DNA of 35,956 nt from Cyanobacteria bacterium QS_8_64_29 (GCA_003022125.1 PXQH01000068.1:1-35956), one strand, 5' to 3'; positions 1 through 7,845 are shown, counted from the stretch's first letter. Numbers and translations are program-made. The notes: generated from the letters alone by a model not told the origin.

Positions 1-87
1 CGAGCGGCAAACGTCGAGCATCCGCTCGATGGCTGCTACTTGCGCGGCCGTTGGAACGAGCTTGTACTGGTACGTCAGCGTCAGCAC
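1..87 (-). CDS. tnpB: TnpB (IS1341/IS605 OrfB-type transposase), N-terminal fragment
   Basis: The minus strand carries a GTG start at 87 followed by 29 codons that run off the window edge. The peptide begins MLTLTYQYKLVPT and continues to an IERMLDVCRS segment. This is the typical opening of TnpB proteins: a short beta strand with a YxYKL motif, then a helix leading to a conserved Cys-Arg. TnpB is an RNA-guided nuclease encoded by IS200/IS605 and IS607 elements. Only about 7% of a usual 400-residue protein is visible, so the RuvC residues and the guide-RNA (omega RNA) end lie outside. A G-rich stretch just before the GTG could act as ribosome binding site. The identification rests on a short but characteristic motif. 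Confidence 0.75.
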   Translation of the reverse strand, partial: MLTLTYQYKLVPTAAQVAAIERMLDVCRS

Positions 88-161
88 ACCCCCACTCTAA
101 CACTATCTACATAATTAGCTCAACTTTGTAGAAATTCGGGGGTGCGAGAGGGTCCATGTAT

Positions 162-194
162 CCCTTCCCTTGAGGGAAGGGCTCTATAGCCCTT
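162..194. other. Two overlapping, mutually exclusive hairpins
   Basis: CCCTTCCC (162-169) and GGGAAGGG (174-181) form a perfect 8-bp stem with a TTGA loop. AAGGGCT (177-183) and AGCCCTT (188-194) form a 7-bp stem with a CTAT loop. The two share bases 177-181, so only one can form at a time. The second is followed by TTTC on the plus strand. This could be the subterminal end structure of the tnpB element, or a leader or terminator ahead of the gene at 263. I favour the transposon end. Confidence 0.45.
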
Positions 195-262
195 TCGCGC
201 TCTCCCGAAGCGGTAGTGCCGTTTCGTTACGATTGGGGTAGTTCCCCGTTGGGTTTGGAGCC

Positions 263-604
263 ATGGCATCCCAGCAAAAGCGCGATTTGGATCGGCGACT
301 CCAAGAGCTCGAGCGCGAAGTCAACCAGACCGTTTCGAGCGCAACCCATAAGGTCCGAGAAGCCGAGCCGCTGCAGCGAGCGGCAAGCAATGCCCGCTCG
401 GGGATGGTTCTGCGCGCTCGGGACTGGTTCGAGCAACTTCCCCAACTGGGCAAAATCGCCGTTATTGCCGGCGGCGCCATCATCGGCTTTTCGCTGCTCA
501 AAACCGTTTTGCAGCTGGTGAGCTCGCTGCTGACGCTGGCGCTGGTTGCCGGGGCGCTCTACGTTGGGTACCGGCTGTTTTTAGCGCCCGAGCGCACTGA
601 CTGA
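263..604 (+). CDS. Small hypothetical membrane protein, 113 aa
   Basis: I do not recognise a named family. Residues 1-37 form a charged, probably helical region rich in Arg, Glu and Gln (DRRLQELEREV). They are followed by an amphipathic stretch and two likely adjacent membrane helices at about 65-83 and 84-106, and the protein ends in a short charged tail. The ATG sits directly after GGAG, a spacing rather short for a ribosome binding site. The 3' end overlaps the stop of the convergent methyltransferase gene by 24 bases. Composition and third-position GC look native, so it is probably a real chromosomal gene of unknown role next to the transposon end. Confidence 0.65.
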   Translation: MASQQKRDLDRRLQELEREVNQTVSSATHKVREAEPLQRAASNARSGMVLRARDWFEQLPQLGKIAVIAGGAIIGFSLLKTVLQLVSSLLTLALVAGALYVGYRLFLAPERTD

Positions 605-1822
605 GCGAGTGCGCTGTGGCCGATCGGCTGGCGGAAGGCCGTAGTGCCGGGCGGCCTGCGTGGCCGTCAGCTTGAGCAGCTGCGAATCGCCCAGCGCTAG
701 CGTGCTAGCAGGCATTTGAGAGGATTGCCCGCTGGCGTGCAATAGCTCGCCCCCCACCACTTGGGCCAGCGGTGGAGGAACGGCGTTGCCAATCTGGCGA
801 AAGCCATGCCACTTGGTGGCATGCACTCGGAACCAATCGGGGAACCCATGCAACCGTGCCGCCTCGCGGTTGGTAATGCAGCGCGGCGTATAGGGGTGGA
901 TGGGGCGGGGTGAGGTATGGGCCCCGCGGTTGCTTGCGGTCCCAGCGCGCAGCGTGTTGCAAACGGCGTTGGGGTCGAGCTTGAGAAAGCGGCTGATGCG
1001 CTCGATTTGCCCAAATGGGGTAGCTGCAAAGCGTTTCCGCGATCGCTGCGCGTGCGCCGTGCGGCGGCTTGCGGTTAGCAAGTTGGGGGTGTAGTTGCGC
1101 CGATAGCCGCAGGCTTGGCCCTGCCCTCGAAGCGCGCGCGCATAGGCAGAGGGCGGCCCGAGCTGGGCCTCAACCCAGTCGCGCTCGAGGAGCTCGGGAA
1201 AGCGCTCGACCTCGGGTAAATCCCCAATCGCATCCTGTACGGTTGGAGGTGCCCCAGCTGCTGCAGGGAGGGCCGGACACACCCGGTCGCGGCGCGCGCC
1301 CAGCAAGAACAGGCGCTTGCGGTCTTGGGGAAGGCCATAGTTGCAGGCGTTGAAGATCCCGGCCGTTGGCGTGTAGCCATGGGCGGCAAACTCGACCAGC
1401 AGCTCGTCCAAAAACTGCTGGTGCTTGCCGCGCGCCAAGCCGGGCACGTTTTCAAAGGCAAAGTAGGCCGGTTGCAGCTCGACCACCAAGCGAACGAAGT
1501 GGCGAACGAGCGCGTTGCGCGGGTCGTCGAGGGCACGCTTGCCCATGGGCGAAAAGCCTTGGCAGGGCGCTCCGCCAAAAACAGCCTCGATCTCGCGATC
1601 GCCGATTCCGGTGCGGGCACGGATGGCGGCGCCGCTCAAGCGGGCAACGTCGCTGCAGATGGTTGGGCAGTCGGGAAAGTTAAACGCGTGCGTGGCGCAG
1701 TGGATGGGGTCGGAATCGATGGCAGCCACCACATCGAACCCGGCCTGCTCAAAGCCCAGGCTCATTCCCCCAGCCCCGGCAAACAAGTCGATGCCCAAAG
1801 GCCGATTGCGCTGCTCGCTCAT
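581..1822 (-). CDS. DNA (cytosine-5-)-methyltransferase
   Basis: This 413-residue protein carries the C5-methyltransferase motifs in order: motif I (DLFAGAGGMSLGF, about 12-24, AdoMet binding), motif IV with catalytic Cys87 in GGAPCQGFS, motif VI ENVPG (124-128), motif VIII QDRKR (166-170), a target-recognition region at about 190-300, motif IX around ITNREAARLHGFPDWF, and motif X GNAVPPP (345-351). The ATG at 1822 is chosen because the longer frame to 1909 would run into lnt. No restriction endonuclease is adjacent, so it looks solitary. Cyanobacteria often carry a core enzyme of this kind that methylates CGATCG, the centre of HIP1 (M.Ssp6803I type). The segment FEQAGFDVVAAIDSDPIHCA resembles that group from memory, but the specificity is inferred. 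Confidence 0.93.
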   Translation of the reverse strand: MSEQRNRPLGIDLFAGAGGMSLGFEQAGFDVVAAIDSDPIHCATHAFNFPDCPTICSDVARLSGAAIRARTGIGDREIEAVFGGAPCQGFSPMGKRALDDPRNALVRHFVRLVVELQPAYFAFENVPGLARGKHQQFLDELLVEFAAHGYTPTAGIFNACNYGLPQDRKRLFLLGARRDRVCPALPAAAGAPPTVQDAIGDLPEVERFPELLERDWVEAQLGPPSAYARALRGQGQACGYRRNYTPNLLTASRRTAHAQRSRKRFAATPFGQIERISRFLKLDPNAVCNTLRAGTASNRGAHTSPRPIHPYTPRCITNREAARLHGFPDWFRVHATKWHGFRQIGNAVPPPLAQVVGGELLHASGQSSQMPASTLALGDSQLLKLTATQAARHYGLPPADRPQRTRSVSALGR

Positions 1823-2946
1823 GGCACCTGCAGCCAAGCCGCTCTGGATCCTAGCGCGAGCCGCGCTAGCATCGAACGCGCCGCCCGCCTCGCGCCCAGG
1901 TGACTGCAAGCCCTCGCCTCAACCCCCTACGGTCGCTCCGACGCGCCGCAGTCAATCGCCCGCGTTTGCTGCCCATCGGTACAGCATTGCTCGGTGGCGG
2001 TCTAATGGGCCTGGCCGCTGGCGAGGCCTTTGGGTTGGCCTGGGTGGCGCTCGTCCCGCTCTGGATGGGGGTACGGCAAGCCCAACCGCGCTACCTGCTC
2101 GCCGCGATCGCGTGGGGACTGGCCTATTACGGCATCTCGCTATTTTGGTTGACCGGCCTCCATCCCATGACCTGGATGGGGGTTCCCTGGCTGGCCAGCG
2201 TGGCGATCGCAGCATTTTGCTGGATTGCGGTCACGCTCTGGGGCACTGCCTACGTCGCGGCCTGGGCAGCCGGCATGGCCTGGCTGAGCCGGCGCCTGGG
2301 CGCCGGACATGCGCCTACCTTTGTCCTGGCTGGGACGGCAGGCTGGTGCGCCTTGGAGCTGCTGCGGAGCGCCACACCGCTGCACTGGAGCTATCTGGGG
2401 CTGACGCAAAGCCCCCACAATTTGGCCGTACTGCAACTGGCCCAGCTCGCCGGGCCAACAGCCGTCACGGCGGTGTTGGTTGCCACCAACGGCTTGCTAG
2501 CCGAGGCCATCCTGGCTCGCTGGGGGCCGCGCTCGCCCGGCCCGATCCCGCTGGCAGGGGCTGCCCTGGCCGTGCTGTTGGGGGGGCACGGCTTGGGATG
2601 GGGGATGCTGGCGCGCCCGCTGGCATCCGCGCAAGCCGAGCCGTTGCAAGTGGGCATCGTTCAGGGCAACGTGCCCAACGAGATCAAGCTCAAGGGCCGC
2701 GGTCGGCGCCAAGCGATCGCGCGCTACACCCGCGGCTACCGGCAACTAACGGCAGCTGGCGCTGATGCCGTTCTTACCCCCGAGACGGCCCTGCCGTTGG
2801 CATGGCCGCAATACGCCCGCCGCCGCGAGCAGTTTTATCGGGCTGTGGTGGCAGCCGAGGTGCCTGCCTGGCTGGGAGCATTCGGCGCCGAAGGGCAAAC
2901 CAACAGCCTGTTTGCCCTCACCGGCGAGGGCCAAACCCGCGATCGC
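1039..2946. repeat. Cluster of HIP1 octamers (GCGATCGC)
   Basis: GCGATCGC occurs at 1039-1046, 1595-1602, 2104-2111, 2203-2210, 2713-2720 and 2939-2946, and continues to appear throughout the window. At about 65% GC a given copy of this octamer would be expected roughly once per 28 kb by chance, so six in 3 kb is strong enrichment. HIP1 is the well-known hyper-abundant palindrome of cyanobacterial genomes. Here the copies lie inside coding sequence. Confidence 0.95.
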
Positions 2947-3474
2947 TACGATAAAGCCCATCTCGTCCCGCTGGGCGAGTACGTTCCCCTCGAAGGGATT
3001 CTGGGCGGTGCGGTCGATCGGCTCTCGCCGCTGGAGTCCCGCTTGGCCGCTGGCGAGCTGGGTCAAACCTTTGAGACCGCTTGGGGGCCAGCCATTGCCG
3101 GCATCTGCTACGAATCGGCATTCGCGCATCACTTCCGCCAGCAAGCGGCGCGCGGCGGACGGTTCATCCTCAGCGCCTCCAATGACGCCCACTACAGCCG
3201 CGCCATGCCCGCCCAACATCACAACCAAGATGTCATGCGCGCCATCGAAACGGATCGCTGGGCCGTGCGAGCGACTAATACCGGGTACTCGGCGATCGTG
3301 GATCCGCGCGGCCGCACCCAGTGGATCTCGGGCTTTGAGACCTACGCCACTCACTTGGGCACAATTACTCCCCGCCAGACCCAAACGCCCTACGTGCGCT
3401 GGGGCAATTGGCTGACCTGGGGGCTAGTTGGGGCGGCGGCCGCGAGCTGGGGCTGGGCCGAATGGTGCCGCTAG
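1900..3474 (+). CDS. lnt: Apolipoprotein N-acyltransferase
   Basis: Lnt transfers the third acyl chain to the N-terminal cysteine of lipoproteins in the inner membrane. The 524-residue protein has about six N-terminal membrane helices (roughly 25-235), then a periplasmic nitrilase-like domain (about 248-490) and a final C-terminal helix. The catalytic triad is visible: Glu295 in LTPETALP, Lys352 in DKAHLVPLGEY and Cys403 in GICYES. Length and order match the family. The GTG start at 1900 keeps the first membrane helix. No strong Shine-Dalgarno sequence precedes it. It diverges from the methyltransferase gene with 77 bases between starts, which must hold both promoters. Its stop lies 3 bases from the stop of convergent thrB. 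Confidence 0.95.
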   Translation: MTASPRLNPLRSLRRAAVNRPRLLPIGTALLGGGLMGLAAGEAFGLAWVALVPLWMGVRQAQPRYLLAAIAWGLAYYGISLFWLTGLHPMTWMGVPWLASVAIAAFCWIAVTLWGTAYVAAWAAGMAWLSRRLGAGHAPTFVLAGTAGWCALELLRSATPLHWSYLGLTQSPHNLAVLQLAQLAGPTAVTAVLVATNGLLAEAILARWGPRSPGPIPLAGAALAVLLGGHGLGWGMLARPLASAQAEPLQVGIVQGNVPNEIKLKGRGRRQAIARYTRGYRQLTAAGADAVLTPETALPLAWPQYARRREQFYRAVVAAEVPAWLGAFGAEGQTNSLFALTGEGQTRDRYDKAHLVPLGEYVPLEGILGGAVDRLSPLESRLAAGELGQTFETAWGPAIAGICYESAFAHHFRQQAARGGRFILSASNDAHYSRAMPAQHHNQDVMRAIETDRWAVRATNTGYSAIVDPRGRTQWISGFETYATHLGTITPRQTQTPYVRWGNWLTWGLVGAAAASWGWAEWCR

Positions 3475-3477
3475 GGC

Positions 3478-4410
3478 TTACGCCGCGGCGTGCGCGCGGT
3501 TCCAGGCGCCGCCCTCATCCAGCGCCAGCGCTTGGGCCTCGGCCGTGACCCCCTCGCGCTGCCAAGCTTGGGCGATAGCCGCAGCCACTGCTTCGGCCAT
3601 GCCCGCATTGCTTAAGGCCACCAGCGCCGGCCCCGCACCGCTAATCGCTATCCCATGCGCGCCGGCCGCCAGCGCGGCCGCCCGGACAGGGGCATAGCCG
3701 CGAATCAGATCCTGCCGGTAGGGTTGGTGCAGCGCGTCAACCATGCCGGCCTGCACCCACGGGCCGTAGCCCAAGGCCAAGCCGCGCAACAGCAGGCCCA
3801 GCGCGCCCAGATTGGCGATTGCGGCTGCGCGCTCGACCCGCTCGGGCAACACGGCACGCGCCTGCTGGGTGGCCAGCTCGAAATTGGGAACGGCCACCAC
3901 CGGGACAATGGCCGAGTGCCAGGGCAGCCGGCACCACTGCCAGCTGCCATCGGGCTGGGGGGCTGCCAGCTGGCACCCACCCAGTAGCGCCGGAACGACA
4001 TTATCGGGATGGCCCTCTAGGGCAATGGCCAGTTCGGCGAGGGCTGCCGCATCCAGCGGATGGCCGGCCAGCTGGTTGCCGCCGACCAACCCGGCCACAA
4101 TGGCGGTTGCCGAGCTCCCCAACCCGCGCGATAGCGGCACATCCAGCGTGATCGCGATCCGAATGCAAGGCGGCGTTCGGTCCAGGTGCTGGTAGAGGGC
4201 GCAAAAGGCGCGGTAGGCTAAGTTGCTGCTATCGGTGCTGACGCGATGCGCCCCGGCACCGGTGGCCGATACATCGACAGCCGGTGCTCCTGCTGCGCGC
4301 GGCTCGAATTGGAAGCGGTTGTAACGCGCTAGCGCCGCGCCCAAACAGTCGAAGCCCGGTCCCAGATTGGCTGTGGTGGCCGGAACGGTGACCATAACGG
4401 CGGCAGCCAT
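3478..4410 (-). CDS. thrB: Homoserine kinase
   Basis: ThrB phosphorylates homoserine with ATP in the threonine pathway. The 310-residue protein is a GHMP kinase. It has the N-terminal substrate motif (VPATTANLGPGFDCLG, about 9-24), the ATP-binding glycine loop PLSRGLGSSA (92-101), and the C-terminal GHMP motif around SGAGPALVAL near residue 270. Length is normal for the family. The ATG at 4410 is preceded by GAGGGG. An alternative ATG five codons in is possible. It starts 12 bases after the minE stop on the same strand, so it is probably the last gene of a minC-minD-minE-thrB transcript, an odd functional pairing. Confidence 0.95.
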   Translation of the reverse strand: MAAAVMVTVPATTANLGPGFDCLGAALARYNRFQFEPRAAGAPAVDVSATGAGAHRVSTDSSNLAYRAFCALYQHLDRTPPCIRIAITLDVPLSRGLGSSATAIVAGLVGGNQLAGHPLDAAALAELAIALEGHPDNVVPALLGGCQLAAPQPDGSWQWCRLPWHSAIVPVVAVPNFELATQQARAVLPERVERAAAIANLGALGLLLRGLALGYGPWVQAGMVDALHQPYRQDLIRGYAPVRAAALAAGAHGIAISGAGPALVALSNAGMAEAVAAAIAQAWQREGVTAEAQALALDEGGAWNRAHAAA

Positions 4411-4422
4411 GGCAGCAGCCCC

Positions 4423-4722
4423 TCACTCCGGGTTGGTGGTAGCGCCCCCGGTGTTGCTGGCCTGGCGCTTGACGCGGCGGATGGGGAAGTTGCCGATCAA
4501 GGCGGTCATGCCGTCGTCGGTATCGAGCGAAAATTCGGTTTCGTCGGGATCGATCTCGACGTAGCGGGCCAGCACGGCCACGATTTCCTGGCGCATGACC
4601 TCCAGCGACTCCGAGCTCAACCCCGCCCGATCTTGGGCGATGACGAGCTTGAGGCGCTCTTTGGCTTCGCCGCTACTGGGGCGATTGCGCTTGAATAGCT
4701 GCTCCAGGCGTTCCAGGACCAT
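4423..4722 (-). CDS. minE: Cell division topological specificity factor MinE
   Basis: MinE stimulates the MinD ATPase and drives Min oscillation, restricting MinC inhibition to sites away from mid-cell. The 99-residue protein has an N-terminal amphipathic anti-MinCD region (MVLERLEQLFKR), the AKERLKLVIAQDR contact helix and strand, and the C-terminal dimerisation domain (EIVAVLARYVEIDPDE). The length is slightly above E. coli MinE because of a short polar tail. It lies 45 bases downstream of minD and 12 bases upstream of thrB on the same strand. Confidence 0.95.
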   Translation of the reverse strand: MVLERLEQLFKRNRPSSGEAKERLKLVIAQDRAGLSSESLEVMRQEIVAVLARYVEIDPDETEFSLDTDDGMTALIGNFPIRRVKRQASNTGGATTNPE

Positions 4723-4767
4723 ACCCCACTCCGTGCGCTTGCCAGGCTAGCCGGCGCTGGCTCAATC

Positions 4768-5562
4768 CTACCGGAACCAGTTTTTAATGCGCTCGATTAG
4801 GTTGTTTTGCGAGGCCATCAAATCGAGGACGCGGACCTGCTCGCCTTCGAGGCGCCGGGCAATGTTGATCATGGCCATGGCCGGCAGGGAGGGATCGGAG
4901 CCGCCGATGAGCGGCTCGCCGCGGTTGCTGGAGACAATGAGGCGCTCGTCATCGGGCACAATGCCCAGTAGCGGGATGGCCAGAATGTCCAGGATGTCGT
5001 TGACCCCCATCATCTCGTCAGCTTTGACCATCTGGGGCTTGACGCGGTTGACAATCAGCTGCGTCTGCTGAACTTCGTTGGACTCCAGCAAGCCGATCAC
5101 CCGGTCGGCGTCGCGCACCGAGGCGACCTCTGGCGTGGCGATGACAATGGCCTCCTGGGCGGCCGCGATCGCGTTTTTAAAGCCCATCTCGATGCCGGCG
5201 GGGCTGTCGATGAGGATGTAGTCGTAGCTCTGGGCCAAATCGCCCACCAGCTGCCCGATCTGCTCGCTGGAGATGGCTTCTTTGTTGCGGTTTTGGGCGG
5301 CTGGCAGCAGGGCCAACCCCTCATAACGTTTGTCCTTGACCAGCGCCTGTTCCAAGCGGCACTCGCCGGCGAGCACATCCAGCGCCGTGTACACCACCCG
5401 ATTCTCTAGCCCCAGCAACAAATCCATGTTGCGCAGGCCAAAGTCGGCGTCAATGAGGGCGACGCTGCGCCCCCGATACGCGAGTGCGGCCCCCAAGTTG
5501 GCCGAAATTGTGGTTTTGCCGACGCCGCCTTTGCCGGAAGTGATGACGATGGTGCGAGTCAT
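4768..5562 (-). CDS. minD: Septum site-determining ATPase MinD
   Basis: MinD is a membrane-cycling ParA/MinD-type ATPase that recruits MinC. The 264-residue protein has the deviant Walker A motif KGGVGKT (11-17, signature Lys11), the switch I segment with DADFGLRNMD (38-47), the Walker B strand YILIDSPAG, and a C-terminal amphipathic membrane-targeting helix NNLIERIKNWFR (253-264). All key residues are present and the length is normal. The minC stop lies 54 bases upstream and minE follows 45 bases downstream, consistent with one operon. Confidence 0.98.
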   Translation of the reverse strand: MTRTIVITSGKGGVGKTTISANLGAALAYRGRSVALIDADFGLRNMDLLLGLENRVVYTALDVLAGECRLEQALVKDKRYEGLALLPAAQNRNKEAISSEQIGQLVGDLAQSYDYILIDSPAGIEMGFKNAIAAAQEAIVIATPEVASVRDADRVIGLLESNEVQQTQLIVNRVKPQMVKADEMMGVNDILDILAIPLLGIVPDDERLIVSSNRGEPLIGGSDPSLPAMAMINIARRLEGEQVRVLDLMASQNNLIERIKNWFR

Positions 5563-5616
5563 GGTTGGGGGTGCGCTCGGCAGTTGCAGGGGCAGCAGGG
5601 TAGGCCGGTATCAGGG

Positions 5617-6363
5617 TCAGCCCGCGCCGTCGCTGTTGCCCTTGTTAAAGGCCAGCGCCGGCACCAGCCGAATGCCATCGGCTGCGACGTAGGCCACCTC
5701 CGCGCTGGGATGGGTAGGTTCGGTCTCGGGAGCGCGGGCGACGACATCGGCAATGCGGAGCTGGGTGGGCGCCATTTGCAACGCCAAAATCCGGCTGTTG
5801 CGATTGCCATCGACTCCGGCGTGGGCAATGCCGCGCAACCGGCCCCAGATGACAATATCACCGCTGGCGGTCACGCTCCCGCTGGGGTTGAGATCCCCCA
5901 AAATGACGACCGTGCCCTGGTGGCGGACTTCTACCCCCGAGCGAACGGTAGTTTGCAGGTAGAGCGGCTCGGCCTGCGGGGTAGCAACCTGCTCGGAATC
6001 CGATACGGCCGATGGGGCCTGCTGTTCCACCGAATAGCCCTCCGCTGCGGCCGCGACTGCGGTTTGGCGCCGGCTAGTGGCAACGCGCTCCAGCTGAAGG
6101 TCGACGGCAGCTAGGGCCTCGGCGATCGCCTGCAACTGCCGGGCATCGAGCAGCCGGTCGCGCGCGCTCAGCACTGCTTGAGCCTGGGGCGACCAAAAGC
6201 ACTCGCTGCCATTGAGCCGGTGCGTCAGTTGCTGCCAGAGCTGGGGCCAATCTTGGGTGCTGGCCGCTTGGGGCAAGCTCAGCCGAACGCCGTTGCCTTC
6301 CCGCGCTAGCGCGACTTGCGGCGCAGCGGCCGTTATTGCTTGCGGATCCCAGTCAGCACTCAT
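5617..6363 (-). CDS. minC: Septum site-determining protein MinC
   Basis: MinC inhibits FtsZ assembly and is localised by MinD. The 248-residue protein has a divergent N-terminal domain (about 15-100), an Ala/Gln-rich linker (about 100-133), and a well conserved C-terminal beta-helix domain (about 135-235). That domain carries the Gly-rich signature VRSGVEVRHQGTVVILGD and SGDIVIWGRLRGIAHAG, which binds MinD and mediates dimerisation. It is the first gene of the min cluster. The 77 bases between its start and the stop of the upstream kinase gene may hold the operon promoter. I see no clear -10/-35 pair. Confidence 0.93.
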   Translation of the reverse strand: MSADWDPQAITAAAPQVALAREGNGVRLSLPQAASTQDWPQLWQQLTHRLNGSECFWSPQAQAVLSARDRLLDARQLQAIAEALAAVDLQLERVATSRRQTAVAAAAEGYSVEQQAPSAVSDSEQVATPQAEPLYLQTTVRSGVEVRHQGTVVILGDLNPSGSVTASGDIVIWGRLRGIAHAGVDGNRNSRILALQMAPTQLRIADVVARAPETEPTHPSAEVAYVAADGIRLVPALAFNKGNSDGAG

Positions 6364-6440
6364 GCTTGCTCGCAGCGCCGTGCCGGCAGCCAGGCTGCCC
6401 GAATATTACCTTAGCTGGGGCCGGCAAGAGAGGGTAGGGC

Positions 6441-7763
6441 TCAACTTTTGCCGCTCAGGCGGCGGTAAGCTGTGACCAACCCGTCGCGATCGCCAACGTT
6501 GCCCGGAAACAAAACGACGGGCAAATTGGGGAATTGCGGGTGGGTTTCGGGGGCGCGCACCACCGAACAGCCGGGTAGGATTTGCCCCAACAGCCGGGCA
6601 GACTGCAAGTTGAGGCCCGTACTGAGGACATCGTTGGAGGTGATGCCGCCTTTGCTAATTAAAAAGCCAATCTCGGCCGGTAGCCCGCGGACGATATCCA
6701 TCAGCAGCGAGGACACGGCAGTCCCGAACTCTAGCCGCTTTTGGTTGCTGGCAAAGGTTACCTCTTCCCGGCTAGTGTAGATCACCGGCGTTCGCCCGCC
6801 TTCGTGTGCATCGCTGACTTGTTGCAGCGTTCCCTCGCGCAAGGCCTCGTGGGCATCCGATTCGTCCCGCAAGCGCTTGACATCAACTTCGACGCTTGCC
6901 ACATCCGGCTCGGCCAAAAGCTGCTCCAGCTGCTGGGTTGTCTTTTGCACGTGCGAGCCCACCAGCACCACGCCGGGCTGGGCCGTGGCGGCGTAAGCGG
7001 CCATGTTCTCAGCGGCGATGGGTTGCGGCCCCAACTGCGCCAGCGAGGTTAGCAAGCTCGCGGCGCTGCGGAACAAAAAGCGCTTGCCCTCGCCAGCCGC
7101 AGCCAGGATGTCGCTGGCCAAGTGATCGAGATCGGATTGGCGCTCGGCATCGACGGCCACGCAGCGATTGCCCGCCAGCTGCGTCAGGCGATCACGCACC
7201 CCCACTCGCACATCCGACAGCGTTAGCCGCTCTACCCGATCCGCCGGGATTTGCCCTCGCGTTTTTTCTTCCACGTAGGCGGGCAAGTAGCTGTGGCTGA
7301 AGCCAAAGACCGTATCGCGCGCGAATTCAGTTTCGTGGACGGGGGTCTCGACGCCATCGGCCATGAGATAGTGCACGCTATCGCGCGTGAAGCGGCCGCC
7401 CTCGAAAAAGGCCGGGATCATAAAGTGCGCGTCGAAGGGGCCCAGTTCCTCAGCAATGATGTCGGTCTCGAGCGGGTAGTGCCCGCGCAGGGTGGAGTCG
7501 GAGCGGCTGACGACCAAAAAATCGTCAACCCCCTCAGTTGCCAGCGCCTGTTTCAGGTTTTGGCACACCTCCCGCGTTCGCGCCTCCGCTTGCTCGGCAG
7601 AGAGCGCTCGCGTATTGGTCAGGACAAAAAAGATAGGCGCGTTATCGGCCAATCCAATGCGCAGGGTCTCAACGTCCCAGCGCATGAGCAACAGGCAGCT
7701 GTGAACGGTCTGGGAACCGGTGGGATCGTCGTCCAAAACCACGATCTGCGGTTGTGCCGGCAT
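6441..7763 (-). CDS. DUF1537 / four-carbon acid sugar kinase family protein
   Basis: The 440-residue protein begins with the motif DDDPTGSQTVH (11-21) of the N-terminal sugar-acid-binding domain and ends with a nucleotide-binding domain containing KGGITSND and PGNVGD. Characterised DUF1537 kinases phosphorylate four-carbon sugar acids such as threonate and erythronate (OtnK, DtnK) and usually sit beside a PdxA2-type dehydrogenase or an aldolase. None of these partners is in the window, so the substrate is unknown. The ATG at 7763 follows GGGGG at a good distance and is preferred to the GTG at 7778. The N-domain is best conserved around VVSRSDSTLRGHYPLE, a substrate-binding segment. A native gene of secure family but unsure reaction. 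Confidence 0.85.
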   Translation of the reverse strand: MPAQPQIVVLDDDPTGSQTVHSCLLLMRWDVETLRIGLADNAPIFFVLTNTRALSAEQAEARTREVCQNLKQALATEGVDDFLVVSRSDSTLRGHYPLETDIIAEELGPFDAHFMIPAFFEGGRFTRDSVHYLMADGVETPVHETEFARDTVFGFSHSYLPAYVEEKTRGQIPADRVERLTLSDVRVGVRDRLTQLAGNRCVAVDAERQSDLDHLASDILAAAGEGKRFLFRSAASLLTSLAQLGPQPIAAENMAAYAATAQPGVVLVGSHVQKTTQQLEQLLAEPDVASVEVDVKRLRDESDAHEALREGTLQQVSDAHEGGRTPVIYTSREEVTFASNQKRLEFGTAVSSLLMDIVRGLPAEIGFLISKGGITSNDVLSTGLNLQSARLLGQILPGCSVVRAPETHPQFPNLPVVLFPGNVGDRDGLVTAYRRLSGKS

Positions 7764-7845
7764 GGCGCTTGCCCCCACAGGCGTCGGAACTCAGGGCCGT
7801 TATTGTCCCATCTTGCAGGCGCCTGGGAAAACGTAGCGCCTCGGC

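Larger units (their letters stand above)
1..195 (-). mobile_element. Left-end fragment of an IS200/IS605-family element (5' end of tnpB and upstream hairpin)
   Basis: The region holds the 5' end of tnpB (1-87), an AT-richer leader (about 88-130) unlike the GC-rich surroundings, and hairpins at 162-194. IS200/IS605 ends are marked by subterminal imperfect hairpins rather than terminal inverted repeats, so the hairpin is a candidate left end. The exact boundary cannot be set from one copy and is inferred to lie between about 150 and 200. No TnpA gene is visible. Confidence 0.5.

Noticed and set aside
88-117. Promoter for left tnpB (TTGAGC ... TAGAGT on the minus strand)
   Set aside because: The -10-like box would sit only a few bases from the GTG, leaving no room for a leader or ribosome binding site.
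157-164. Eight-base GGGATACA shared by both transposon ends (minus strand here, plus strand at 35872-35879)
   Set aside because: An 8-base match between two regions of about 150 bases has a fair chance of arising at random, so it is not used to define element ends.
581-1822. Restriction-modification system
   Set aside because: No endonuclease gene or defence-like neighbour adjoins the methyltransferase. The flanking genes are a small membrane protein and lnt.
1515-2765. 416-codon open frame on the plus strand
   Set aside because: It lies across the methyltransferase (antisense) and lnt (another frame), both of which have clear family motifs. The product is Arg/Pro/Ala-rich low-complexity sequence, as expected of a shadow frame in GC-rich DNA.
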